Of a DNA stretch of 64,000 nucleotides, positions 41,700 through 49,702 are shown piece by piece. This DNA comes from an uncultured Oscillospiraceae bacterium (GTDB lineage Bacteria; Bacillota; Clostridia; Oscillospirales; Oscillospiraceae): assembly GCA_910589085.1 (NCBI GenBank), contig CAJUSG010000001.1:62001-126000 (forward strand), given 5' to 3'. How positions within the stretch are numbered: position 1 is the first letter of the stretch; every line of letters starts with the position of its first letter. The notes under the pieces were generated by a model. The model was not told where the DNA came from. It did no database searches and saw only the letters and a program-made list of their open reading frames with translations. The translations under genes and the position numbers were made by a program.

Positions 41700-42455
41700 A
41701 TGCTGAAGATAATCATATCCGGCTGTAACGGCCATATGGGCCGGGTGGTGGAGGCGTTGTGCGCCAGCGATCCCGCCGTGGAGGTGTGCGCCGGCTTCGA
41801 TGTTCTGGGAGCCGGCGACCGGGAGTTTCCGGTCTACACCTCCCCTGCCCAGTTTACCGGTGAGGCGGACGCGGTAATTGACTTCTCCTCCCCCGCCGCT
41901 CTGGACAGCCTGCTGGAATTTGCCAAAGCCCGCAAGATTCCCCTGATCCTCGCTACCACCGGTTACTCCCCTGAGCAGGAGGCGCAGGTGGGCTCCGCCG
42001 CCCTGGAGGTGCCCATCTTCCGCTCGGCCAATATGTCTCTGGGCATCAATGTACTGCTGGAGTTGGTGAAGAAGGCCGCTTCCGTCCTTGGGGACAGTTA
42101 CGATATTGAGATCGTGGAGCGCCACCACCGCCGGAAGGTGGACGCCCCCTCCGGCACCGCCTTGATGATCGCCGACGCGGCGGCTCAGTCCTGCGGACAT
42201 GAGACACAGTACGTCTACGAACGCCATTCCACCCGCCACCCTCGGGATAAGAAGGAGATCGGCATCTCCGCCGTCCGGGGCGGCACCATCGTAGGCGAGC
42301 ACGAGATCATCTTCGCCGGACACGACGAGATCATGGAGATCAAGCACACCGCCCTCTCCCGGGAAATTTTCGCCCAGGGGGCGGTAGAGGCCGCCAAGTT
42401 CATCGCCGGTGTGGAAAAGCCGGGACTGTATGACATGAGCTATTTAGTTAAATAA
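41700..42455 (+). CDS. dapB: 4-hydroxy-tetrahydrodipicolinate reductase
   Basis: A 251-residue DapB. GCNGHMGRVV is the nucleotide motif, IVERHHRRKVDAPSGTALM the conserved catalytic and substrate site (His-His and Lys), and ISAVRGGTIVGEHEIIFAG closes the domain. It starts 12 bases behind dapA and completes the local lysine block. Confidence 0.97.
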   Translation: MLKIIISGCNGHMGRVVEALCASDPAVEVCAGFDVLGAGDREFPVYTSPAQFTGEADAVIDFSSPAALDSLLEFAKARKIPLILATTGYSPEQEAQVGSAALEVPIFRSANMSLGINVLLELVKKAASVLGDSYDIEIVERHHRRKVDAPSGTALMIADAAAQSCGHETQYVYERHSTRHPRDKKEIGISAVRGGTIVGEHEIIFAGHDEIMEIKHTALSREIFAQGAVEAAKFIAGVEKPGLYDMSYLVK

Positions 42456-42462
42456 GTGAAAA

Positions 42463-42492
42463 CGCCTCTGTTTTAGGAAGCAGAGGCGCTTT
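42463..42492 (+). terminator. terminator of dapB
   Basis: CGCCTCTG and CAGAGGCG form an eight-base-pair stem, followed by CTTTTCTC. Confidence 0.75.
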
Positions 42493-42513
42493 TCTCATAA
42501 AAAGGAGTTTACT

Positions 42514-42720
42514 ATGACTGCCTGCCCATTCTGCGAAGAAGGTCCCATATATGAAGCAGTTGTGAAAGAAAATCAGGAGACGATCTATATCTGCGCTGAG
42601 TGCGACACTGTATGGAGACATTCAGGAGAAAACTTTGAACCTACAAATTATACAAGCTATATGTGCAGGCTTGGAAAAGACCCGCTATGGGATGAGTTGG
42701 AATTAATTTCTGTGGTGTAA
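42514..42720 (+). CDS. small zinc-ribbon protein (68 residues)
   Basis: A short soluble protein with two CxxC pairs (ACPFCEEGPIY and YICAECDTVW), a zinc-ribbon layout, then an acidic aromatic tail. AAAAAGGAG precedes the ATG. The DNA is AT-rich. Function unknown; it opens a patch of accessory genes. Confidence 0.7.
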   Translation: MTACPFCEEGPIYEAVVKENQETIYICAECDTVWRHSGENFEPTNYTSYMCRLGKDPLWDELELISVV

Positions 42721-42735
42721 TCTGTATCAAGACTG

Positions 42736-42804
42736 AAAACCATAAAAATCGATACGACTGGAAAATCAGTTGCAGAAATCGCCAACGAAATCCAAGTGCC
42801 GTAA
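42736..42804 (+). pseudogene. 3' remnant of a gene, possibly a P-loop kinase
   Basis: Between the zinc-ribbon and ankyrin genes one frame reads KTIKIDTTGKSVAEIANEIQ and ends in Val-Pro-stop. The D-T-T-G-K-S-x-x-E-I-A pattern resembles the last residues of small AAA/P-loop kinases. No start, ribosome-binding site or longer frame is present, so it is a decayed gene end. Confidence 0.35.
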
Positions 42805-42856
42805 CAGAATATTACTTTTACGATAAAACCTTTCACACAGGGGGGGGCAGCAGAAA

Positions 42857-43747
42857 ATGAATAGACAGTTTAAGGACACTGGACGCAATATGGATATGGA
42901 CGATGGTTCTTTGCTCTACGCCTGTCATATCAACGACATGAGCCTGATCCGGGAGCGTATCAAGGGTGCAAAGCAGAAACAGCTGAAACAGCGCCATGAC
43001 AACATCGGCCTGCCGCTTCACGCCGCCGCAGTCAATGAAAACTATGAAGCAGTTGAGCTTCTGCTGGCTCAGGGAGCTGACTTGAGCTGGCGTAATCTTG
43101 TGGACAACAATGCTATGATTCACTGTGTTGTCAATGGTAAGCTGAGGATGGCAAAGTACCTCATTGAGAGGGGAACCGATGTAAATGCACAGGGCAGTCA
43201 CCGGTATACCGCACTGCATTATTTGATGTTTCGCACTTCCTGGAACAAAGATTTTGCGGAATATTTATTGCAAAAGGGTGCTGACATAAATTCATTTGCC
43301 TGGGATAAAGAGCAGCCCATTATGACAGCGGCTGGGTATGGCTGTATGGAGGGCCTGCAATTTCTGCTGGACCACGGCGCAAATACTGACCGGCTCCCCC
43401 TGGCCTGTGGTTGGGCTCTATCCGCAGGGCGTACAGAGATTGCCCGTTTTCTCTTTGAGCGGGGTGTTACGCCAGAAGAGATTATTGCTCAGGGACAGGG
43501 AATCGAAAAAGGCTGTATCCACCGTGCCGCAACCAGCTTCGGTGTATGGAAAGAAAATAGTCCTATGGTTGAACTCTTGTGTCAATATGTGGATGTAAAA
43601 AAGGCTCCTAAGCGCCAAATAATGATCATGGGTGAAGCCACCAAACTGAGCCCGCTGGACTATGCCAAAGAGCTTTTCACCCAAAATCCCCAATATACAT
43701 ACCTCCAGAAGCATATTGAGGTTATGGAGCAAAATTGTGCCAGATAA
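42857..43747 (+). CDS. ankyrin-repeat protein
   Basis: A 296-residue soluble protein with about six ankyrin repeats: LPLHAAAVNENYEAVELLLAQ, IHCVVNGKLRMAKYLIERG, TALHYLMF...FAEYLLQKGADI, PIMTAAGYGCMEGLQFLLDH, and weaker ones at 180-230. There is no signal peptide or enzymatic domain. Ankyrin proteins of this sort act in protein binding and sometimes as immunity or effector-like components. Its partner is unknown. Confidence 0.85.
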   Translation: MNRQFKDTGRNMDMDDGSLLYACHINDMSLIRERIKGAKQKQLKQRHDNIGLPLHAAAVNENYEAVELLLAQGADLSWRNLVDNNAMIHCVVNGKLRMAKYLIERGTDVNAQGSHRYTALHYLMFRTSWNKDFAEYLLQKGADINSFAWDKEQPIMTAAGYGCMEGLQFLLDHGANTDRLPLACGWALSAGRTEIARFLFERGVTPEEIIAQGQGIEKGCIHRAATSFGVWKENSPMVELLCQYVDVKKAPKRQIMIMGEATKLSPLDYAKELFTQNPQYTYLQKHIEVMEQNCAR

Positions 43748-43818
43748 GCAGAACTCTACGGAGCGGCGATTGCCTTTTTCCTCAAAACCTGTTACTCTGC
43801 TCTCAGGAGGTGGAACAC

Positions 43819-44403
43819 ATGGATCAAGTGAAAACCGGAGCCCTCATCCGGGCCCTGCGCGCCCAAAAGGGACTGACCCAGAAGGCGCTGGCCGAGGCCA
43901 TAGGGGTCGGCGACAAGGCGGTCAGCAAATGGGAACGGGGGCTTGGGTGCCCCGATGTGTCCCTCCTTCCGGAATTATCAAGGGTTTTGGGCGTCAGGCT
44001 GGAGGCGCTGCTCTCCGGCGAACTGGACGCCAACGACCAGGAAAGAGGAAATATGAAAAAGCTGAAATGTTACGTCTGTCCCGACTGCGGCAACCTGATT
44101 ACCGCCGCGTCCGAGGCGGACGTGTCCTGCTGCGGCAGGACGCTGCTCCCCCTGGAGCCCCAAAAGGCAGAGGATAAGGACAAGCTGTCTGTGGAAAAAA
44201 TAGACGACAGCTGGTTTGTCTCCTCTCCCCACCCCATGACCAAGGACCACCACATATCCTTTGTCGCCCTGCTCACCGGAGACACCCTGTTTCTCCGCCG
44301 CCTCTACCCCGAGTGGGACCTGCAAACCCGCGTCCCCTGCCTTGGCCACGGCATTTTACTGTGGTATTGTACAAAGCATGGACTTTTTCAACAGCTGATA
44401 TAG
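43819..44403 (+). CDS. XRE regulator fused to a desulfoferrodoxin-like domain
   Basis: A 194-residue fusion. Residues about 4-66 are a helix-turn-helix (TGALIRALRAQKGLTQKALA, GDKAVSKWERGLGCPDVSLL). Then comes a desulforedoxin-like site, CxxC...CC (YVCPDCGNLI, VSCCGRTL), and a superoxide-reductase core with HPMTKDHHISF and the final C-x2-H (CTKHGLF). One centre-II histidine (the E-K-H of true enzymes) is not obvious, so it may bind iron without turnover. It probably senses superoxide or redox state and regulates genes. ATG at 43819 with AGGAGGTGG was chosen over upstream frames. Confidence 0.8.
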   Translation: MDQVKTGALIRALRAQKGLTQKALAEAIGVGDKAVSKWERGLGCPDVSLLPELSRVLGVRLEALLSGELDANDQERGNMKKLKCYVCPDCGNLITAASEADVSCCGRTLLPLEPQKAEDKDKLSVEKIDDSWFVSSPHPMTKDHHISFVALLTGDTLFLRRLYPEWDLQTRVPCLGHGILLWYCTKHGLFQQLI

Positions 44404-44425
44404 AACAGAAACGGAGGCATACACC

Positions 44426-45169
44426 ATGGCTGACCAATTTATCCGCACCCGCCTGCTGGTGGGGGACGAACCGCTGGAGCGGCTGAAAAAAGCCAGAGTG
44501 GCTGTCTTTGGGGTCGGCGGCGTAGGCGGCTATTGCGTTGAGGTGCTGGCGCGGTCAGGCATAGGCACTTTACACCTCTATGACGACGACACCGTGTCAG
44601 AGAGCAACCTGAACCGGCAGCTTGCCGCCCTCCACTCCACCCTTGGTCAGCCCAAGGCGGAGGTGATGGTTCGGCGTGTGCAGGACATCAACCCGCACTG
44701 CCAGGCGGAGGCCTTTCGGACTTTCTACCTCCCTCAAAACGCGGACACAGTGGACTTAGCCCAGTACGACTATGTAGTGGACTGCATCGACACGGTAACC
44801 GCTAAGCTGGAACTGGTGACAAGGTGTAACGCCTTACAGGTAAAAATCATCTCCGCCATGGGCACAGGCAACAAATTTGACCCCTCTGCCCTGATGGTCA
44901 CTGATATCTCCAAGACCCAGGGCTGCCCTCTGGCCCGCACTATGCGCAAGGAGCTACGAAAGCGGGGAATCAACCACCTGAAGGTGGTCTGCTCAGCCGA
45001 GCTTCCCACCTCTCCCCTGCGCTCTGTAGACTGCGAGGCTCCGGAGGACACCGGCGCCCGCCCCGCCTCCACCGCCCGTCGGAATACGCCGGGGTCCATG
45101 CCCTTTGTCCCCGCCGCTGCCGGCCTGCTGATAGCCTCCGCGGTAGTTCGGGAGCTGGGAGGATTCTAA
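44426..45169 (+). CDS. tcdA: tRNA threonylcarbamoyladenosine dehydratase (TcdA, ThiF/HesA fold)
   Basis: A 247-residue E1-like enzyme that cyclises t6A in tRNA to ct6A. GVGGVGGYCVEVLARSGIG is the ATP-binding loop, DDDTVSESNLNRQLAAL the adjoining Asp/Arg/Gln set, and DCIDTVTAKLEL the catalytic region. The C-terminal SMPFVPAAAGLLIASAVVREL is typical. It starts 22 bases behind the regulator gene. Confidence 0.92.
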   Translation: MADQFIRTRLLVGDEPLERLKKARVAVFGVGGVGGYCVEVLARSGIGTLHLYDDDTVSESNLNRQLAALHSTLGQPKAEVMVRRVQDINPHCQAEAFRTFYLPQNADTVDLAQYDYVVDCIDTVTAKLELVTRCNALQVKIISAMGTGNKFDPSALMVTDISKTQGCPLARTMRKELRKRGINHLKVVCSAELPTSPLRSVDCEAPEDTGARPASTARRNTPGSMPFVPAAAGLLIASAVVRELGGF

Positions 45170-45248
45170 AATACCACACTGCCCGCCGGTTGTATGCTTT
45201 TCCCTTTTTTGGAGATACTATCTCTGTTTTGTAGAGGAGGGGTATTTT

Positions 45249-45419
45249 GTGAGCCTTATTGTCTGCACGGATCCCTGCGTCTATCAAAAGGACGGCTACT
45301 GCTCCCTGTCCCGGGCTTCTTCACCTGGAGACCAGGGCGGCTCCGGCTGTATTAACTTTGTGCCGGCCCGGGGAGCAGATTGCTGCGATACAAAAAAACA
45401 GAGTGGAACAGAGCGATAG
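45249..45419 (+). CDS. small cysteine-rich protein (56 residues)
   Basis: GTG start with GAGGAGGGG nine bases upstream. The protein begins MSLIVCTDPCVYQKDGYCSL and later has GGSGCINFVP and ADCCDT, with six cysteines spaced as a metal site. Similar short proteins in Clostridia often carry a misleading hydroxymyristoyl-ACP dehydratase label. Its function is unknown. The stop lies inside the terminator stem. Confidence 0.65.
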   Translation: MSLIVCTDPCVYQKDGYCSLSRASSPGDQGGSGCINFVPARGADCCDTKKQSGTER

Positions 45420-45439
45420 GCCCTGTTCCACTCTGTTTT
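45395..45439. terminator. bidirectional terminator
   Basis: AAAACAGAGTGGAACAG and CTGTTCCACTCTGTTTT form a 17-bp stem between the cysteine-rich gene and cotJC, which run toward each other. Confidence 0.85.
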
Positions 45440-45447
45440 AATCTCTT

Positions 45448-46074
45448 TCAGCCGCGGGCATTGCCTCTGGGCTGGACTTTGTCAAAGGCCGGATTGGTAA
45501 GATAGACATTTCTGGCGTCCATCTTCTCCTTGCACAGCCTCAGGCACTCGCCGAACCGCTGGAAGTGCACAATCTCCCGTTCACGCAGGAAGCGGATCAC
45601 ATTGTTCACATCCGGATCGTCCGACAGCCGCAGGATATTGTCATAGGTGAGCCGGGCCTTCTGCTCAGCGGCCAGATCCTCGGTCAAATCAGCGATTACA
45701 TCGCCGGTGGACTGGATCGAACCGGCGCTCCAGGGGAAGCCGGAGGCGGCGGTGGGATACACGCCGGCAGTATGGTCCACAAAATAGGGGGCAAAGGCCG
45801 GATTGGCCCGGACCTCCTCATCTGTGAGATTTCGGGTCAGCTGATGGACGATGGCGGCCACCATCTCCATATGGCCGAGCTCCTCTGTTCCGATATCGGT
45901 GAGTAGTCCCTTGGCCTCCGCGTAGGGCATGGAGTATCGCTGAGACAGATAGCGCATGGAGGCGCCCAGTTCGCCGTCCGGTCCGCCGTATTGGCTGATG
46001 ATAAAGGCGGCCAGCTTGGGGTTGGGGGTAGCAATTTTTACCGGAAATTGCAGTTTTTTCTCATAATGAAACAT
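45448..46074 (-). CDS. cotJC: CotJC, manganese-catalase-like spore coat protein
   Basis: A 208-residue protein of the manganese catalase fold: QYGGPDGELGASMRYLSQRY, then IGTEELGHMEMVAAIVHQL and LAAEQKARLTYDNIL and EREIVHFQRFGE, which supply the Glu and His ligands of the dimanganese site. CotJC is a coat component made in the mother cell; catalase activity is suspected. It follows the cotJA-cotJB gene by one base. Confidence 0.94.
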   Translation of the reverse strand: MFHYEKKLQFPVKIATPNPKLAAFIISQYGGPDGELGASMRYLSQRYSMPYAEAKGLLTDIGTEELGHMEMVAAIVHQLTRNLTDEEVRANPAFAPYFVDHTAGVYPTAASGFPWSAGSIQSTGDVIADLTEDLAAEQKARLTYDNILRLSDDPDVNNVIRFLREREIVHFQRFGECLRLCKEKMDARNVYLTNPAFDKVQPRGNARG

Positions 46075-46075
46075 C

Positions 46076-46549
46076 TCACTTCACCTCATTCTGCGCATAA
46101 TTCCAGGGCCAGGGGTCAGACAGCCACTGATAGCTGTCGCCGGCGGCAGCGGTCTCTTTGGTAATGGGGCCGTATTTGGACTCATATGCCGCCTTGGCCG
46201 CCTTCTCCATAGCGGAGAACTGCTTGAACAGGTTAAACGCCTCAGTGTCGTCCTTATGGGTATCCAGATAGATTCCCAGCTCCAGCACCACAAATTCCAG
46301 GGCCTGAAGCTCCGCCAGCGGGGTGGCGGGCAGGGACGACCCCTCCACAGCCAAATGGAAGGGCAGATTCAGTCCGGGGAACAGCGTGCCGTTGCTCAGC
46401 GCTTCAGTCTGGGCATACTTCTGAGGATTGTTCTGCTGAAAAGGTACATAGGGTACTGACAGGCCGGCACAGGACGGCAGTGTGCCGTTGCTGTCCGGGC
46501 AGCCGGCCTGGGCAGAAGCGGGCCGGGTTCCGTTATTCTCAATCAACAA
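46076..46549 (-). CDS. CotJA-CotJB fusion spore coat protein
   Basis: A 157-residue protein holding both coat partners in one frame. Residues about 30-72 are CotJA (VPYVPFQQNNPQKYAQTEAL, then NGTLFPGLNLPF). Residues about 80-157 are CotJB (LQALEFVVLELGIYLDTHKD, the YQWLSDPWPWN end). In B. subtilis they are separate proteins of about 80-100 residues. The start is TTG with AAGGAGGGA upstream. The gene order cotJ(AB)-cotJC is conserved. Confidence 0.88.
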   Translation of the reverse strand: MLIENNGTRPASAQAGCPDSNGTLPSCAGLSVPYVPFQQNNPQKYAQTEALSNGTLFPGLNLPFHLAVEGSSLPATPLAELQALEFVVLELGIYLDTHKDDTEAFNLFKQFSAMEKAAKAAYESKYGPITKETAAAGDSYQWLSDPWPWNYAQNEVK

Positions 46550-46694
46550 GGGAAAATCCCTCCTTCATTCAATACAGGAGGACGGGCGCGGGGAGCGCAC
46601 AGCGTCCCCTCATTCCATTCTATGTGCCCGGTCTTTAAGGGGTACACGCATACCGCGGTGCCCCTCCCCATAGGATAAGGAGGAGGTGGTCATA

Positions 46695-47396
46695 TTGAAG
46701 AGAGGGATTCTGCTGGCCGGGGCGCTGATTGGAACGGTGATCCTGCTGGCTCTGGCTCTGAGCCGGCTGAACAGCGCCATGGAGCCGGCCATGAACCATG
46801 TGGTGACCCAGCGGACAGGCCCGCTGGTGCTGGACGCCGGCCACGGCGGAGAAGATGGAGGCGCTGTCTCCATAACGGGAGTTCCGGAGAGCCGGATCAA
46901 CCTGTCAATCGTCCTGAGCCTTCGGGACGTGCTGGGGCTCTACGGTGTAGACCCCATCCTGCTCCGGGAGGAGGACATCTCCCTCCACACCGGCGACGCC
47001 AACACTCTGCGGGAGAAAAAACGTTCCGACCTGAAAAACCGGACGGCGGCCATTGAAGCGGTGGAGGGCGGAACGCTCATCAGCATACATCAGAACACAT
47101 ATCCGGGCAGCCGCTACTATGGCACCCATGTCTTTTATGCCCCGACCGACGGCTCCCAGGCTCTGGCGGATCACGTTCAAAACAGCATAAAAACAGCCCT
47201 GCAGCCGGACAATGAGCGGGCTGTCAAGCAGATTCCCGATACAGTCTATATTATGAATCACATCACCTGTCCCGGGATTTTAATCGAATGCGGTTTTCTC
47301 ACCAACCCGGCAGAGGAGGCCATGCTCCGGGACCCGGACTACCAGCGCAAGCTGTCCGCCGTCATCGCCGCCGCCTGGCTGACGGCAGAGGGGTAA
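46695..47396 (+). CDS. cwlD: N-acetylmuramoyl-L-alanine amidase CwlD (spore cortex)
   Basis: A 233-residue amidase_3 enzyme with one N-terminal helix. LVLDAGHGGEDGGAVS, SIHQNTYPGSRYYGTHVFY and ITCPGILIECGFLTNPAEE provide the zinc ligands and catalytic Glu. CwlD with PdaA makes muramic-delta-lactam in the cortex, needed for germination. The start is TTG at 46695 with AAGGAGGAGGTG; GTG codons further up lie inside that site. A GCATA/CATAGGAT pair upstream may be a sigma-E or sigma-G promoter. Confidence 0.92.
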   Translation: MKRGILLAGALIGTVILLALALSRLNSAMEPAMNHVVTQRTGPLVLDAGHGGEDGGAVSITGVPESRINLSIVLSLRDVLGLYGVDPILLREEDISLHTGDANTLREKKRSDLKNRTAAIEAVEGGTLISIHQNTYPGSRYYGTHVFYAPTDGSQALADHVQNSIKTALQPDNERAVKQIPDTVYIMNHITCPGILIECGFLTNPAEEAMLRDPDYQRKLSAVIAAAWLTAEG

Positions 47397-47399
47397 GCA

Positions 47400-47428
47400 T
47401 TTACATCCCTGTCAAAATCTGTTACAAT
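47400..47428 (+). promoter_or_regulatory. promoter of radA
   Basis: TTTACA and TACAAT are separated by 17 bases, about 20 bases upstream of the radA ribosome-binding site. Confidence 0.7.
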
Positions 47429-47459
47429 GGTTCCATAATCCAATAAAGGAGAAGGAACT

Positions 47460-48830
47460 ATGAAGGTGAAAACCTTATTTTACTGCACCGAATGCGGCAA
47501 CGAGCTGCCCAAGTGGGCGGGACAGTGCCCGGCGTGCAGGGCGTGGAACACCATTGTGGAGCAGCCGGCGGAGAAACCCTCCAAACGGTCCTCCCCGGTC
47601 AAGGGAGGCTCCGCCTCGGGAATAGCGGTCAACCGGCCCAGGCCCATGAGCGAGGTGGAAACTACTGACGAGCTGCGCTTTGCCACCGGCATGGGGGAGC
47701 TGGACCGGGTGCTGGGCGGCGGCGCTGTGAAAGGCTCGCTGGTACTGGTGGGCGGCGCGCCGGGCATTGGCAAATCCACCCTGATGCTTCAGATTTGTGA
47801 CAACCTATGCCGCTTCGCCAAGGTGCTGTATGTGTCCGGCGAGGAATCTGAGCGGCAGATCAAGCTCCGGGCGGAGCGGCTCAGTGTACGCGGCCAGGGG
47901 CTGTACCTGCTGGCGGAGACCAATTTGGAAAACCTGGTAGATGCGGTCCATCAGCTCCAGCCCGACGTGCTCATTGTGGACTCTATCCAGACCTTATACC
48001 ACGGAGATGTGACCTCAGCCCCTGGCAGTGTCAGCCAGGTAAAGGAATGTACCTTAACACTTATGCAGCTGGCCAAGGGGGAAAATATTACCGTCTTTGT
48101 CATCGGACATGTGAACAAGGAGGGCTCCATTGCCGGTCCGAAGGTGCTGGAACACATGGTAGACTGTGTGCTCTACTTTGAAGGGGAGCGTCACATGGCA
48201 TACCGCATTCTTCGGGCGGCAAAAAACCGCTTTGGCGCCACCAACGAGATCGGCGTTTTTGAAATGGAGGAGAGCGGTCTCACCGAGGTCCCCAATCCCT
48301 CCGAGGCTATGCTGGCCGGCCGGCCCACTGGAGCGCCCGGCACCTGTGTTACCTGCGTGATGGAAGGGGTCCGCCCGGTGCTGGCGGAGATCCAGGCTCT
48401 GGTGGTCCCCTCCAGTCTGGGAAATCCCCGGCGGGTAAGCAACGGTTTTGACTACAGCCGGTCCATGCTTCTGCTGGCCGTCCTGGAGAAGCGCGGCGGC
48501 CTGATGGTGGGCAGCTGTGATGCCTACCTCAACGTGATTGGCGGGCTCTATCTGGAGGAGCCTGCCGCCGATCTGGCGGCCGTGCTGGCCCTGGCCTCCA
48601 GCTTCCGTGACAAGCCTGTCCCCAATGATCTGGCCGCTATCGGAGAGGTGGGCCTCACCGGTGAGCTCCGGGCGGCCAGCGCCCTGGGCCAGCGGCTGGC
48701 TGAGGTCCAGCGGCTGGGCTTTACCAAATGTCTGATCCCCAAGCGAATTCAGGGCAAATTGGCTGTCCCCGATGGCCTGGAGCTGATCCGAGTATCCAAC
48801 ATTCGGGAAGCGATGGCCGCCTTGCTGTAA
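47460..48830 (+). CDS. radA: DNA repair protein RadA
   Basis: A 456-residue protein. The N-terminal zinc finger is CTECGNELPKWAGQCPAC, the Walker A is GGAPGIGKSTL, the RadA-specific KNRFGATNEIG follows and the C-terminal half is the Lon-protease-like domain (GEVGLTGELRAASALGQRL). It drives branch migration in recombination. GGAGAAGGA precedes the ATG. Confidence 0.97.
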   Translation: MKVKTLFYCTECGNELPKWAGQCPACRAWNTIVEQPAEKPSKRSSPVKGGSASGIAVNRPRPMSEVETTDELRFATGMGELDRVLGGGAVKGSLVLVGGAPGIGKSTLMLQICDNLCRFAKVLYVSGEESERQIKLRAERLSVRGQGLYLLAETNLENLVDAVHQLQPDVLIVDSIQTLYHGDVTSAPGSVSQVKECTLTLMQLAKGENITVFVIGHVNKEGSIAGPKVLEHMVDCVLYFEGERHMAYRILRAAKNRFGATNEIGVFEMEESGLTEVPNPSEAMLAGRPTGAPGTCVTCVMEGVRPVLAEIQALVVPSSLGNPRRVSNGFDYSRSMLLLAVLEKRGGLMVGSCDAYLNVIGGLYLEEPAADLAAVLALASSFRDKPVPNDLAAIGEVGLTGELRAASALGQRLAEVQRLGFTKCLIPKRIQGKLAVPDGLELIRVSNIREAMAALL

Positions 48831-48857
48831 AAAAATCCCCTCATAGAGGGGATTTTT
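48831..48857. terminator. bidirectional terminator between radA and the PHP gene
   Basis: AAAAATCCCCTC and GAGGGGATTTTT form a 12-bp stem with a three-base loop between convergent genes. Confidence 0.85.
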
Positions 48858-49676
48858 CTATCCAAGCAGCCAATCCAGCTCCAATTTGAGCCGGGCCAGC
48901 CGGACGTCCGGCTTGACGCGCTCGCCGTGGAAATCGCTGCCGCCGGTCACATGCAGATGGTACTTCCTGGCCAGAGACAGGTAGAATTCCTGCTGTTCCG
49001 GGGTATGCTGGGGATAAAAGCACTCGATGGCCTCCAGACCGCAGTCGGCCAGCTCCCGAACAATCCGCTCCAGCTCCTCGTTTTCCACACCGATCTGATA
49101 CGGGTGGGCAAGGGACGCCTTCCCCCCGGCGGCTCTGATCGTCTCTACGCATGTCCGGGCTGCCGGCTTAGGCCGCTCCACCCGCTGATGAAATTCCTCT
49201 GTATCCAAATACCGGTCGAACGCCTCCCGGTTGCTGGACACGAAGCCGTGCCGGGTGAGCACCTGGGCGAAGTGGGGCCGGCCTACGATATTTCCCCCGG
49301 CCAGCTCCTTCACCTCCTCCAGGGATATCTCCACCCCCTTCTCCTTCAAGTAAGCCACCATTCTCAGGCCGCGCTCATCCCGCCCAACTCTCATGTCCTG
49401 GCACAGTCCGGCCAGGGCCGGGGCGGCAGGATCAACACAAAGCCCCAGAATGTGGAACGTGTGGTATTCCTTCGCACTCAGTTCGATGCCCCGCAGAACC
49501 CGAATCCCCTGGCTCTCCCCCGCCTGCACCGCTTCCTCCAGTCCGTCCAGTGTATCGTGGTCAGTGAGAGCCCAAACCGCAAGCCCCTCTTTTTTTGCCA
49601 TATCTGCCAGCTGCGCGGGGGTGTACTGCCCGTCTGAGGCGGTAGAATGGGTGTGAAGATCCGCTGTATAGGTCAT
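48858..49676 (-). CDS. PHP-domain phosphoesterase
   Basis: A 272-residue metal-dependent phosphoesterase of the YciV/RnaAM type. DLHTHSTASDGQYTPAQL is the first metal motif, VWALTDHDTLDGLEE the second, SLAHPYQ the third, and HVTGGSDFHGERVK the last. The family includes 3',5'-nucleotide bisphosphate phosphatase and 5'-3' exoribonuclease activity (RNase AM). ATG at 49676 with GAGAGGATGG was chosen. Confidence 0.92.
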   Translation of the reverse strand: MTYTADLHTHSTASDGQYTPAQLADMAKKEGLAVWALTDHDTLDGLEEAVQAGESQGIRVLRGIELSAKEYHTFHILGLCVDPAAPALAGLCQDMRVGRDERGLRMVAYLKEKGVEISLEEVKELAGGNIVGRPHFAQVLTRHGFVSSNREAFDRYLDTEEFHQRVERPKPAARTCVETIRAAGGKASLAHPYQIGVENEELERIVRELADCGLEAIECFYPQHTPEQQEFYLSLARKYHLHVTGGSDFHGERVKPDVRLARLKLELDWLLG

Positions 49677-49702
49677 TTTCTGTCCATCCTCTCTTGTTTG
49701 GT

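Noticed and set aside
40728..42347. 539-codon open frame on the minus strand opposite dapA and dapB
   Set aside because: It is the shadow of two certain genes in GC-rich DNA; its product is low-complexity Gly/His/Val-rich and has no ribosome-binding site.
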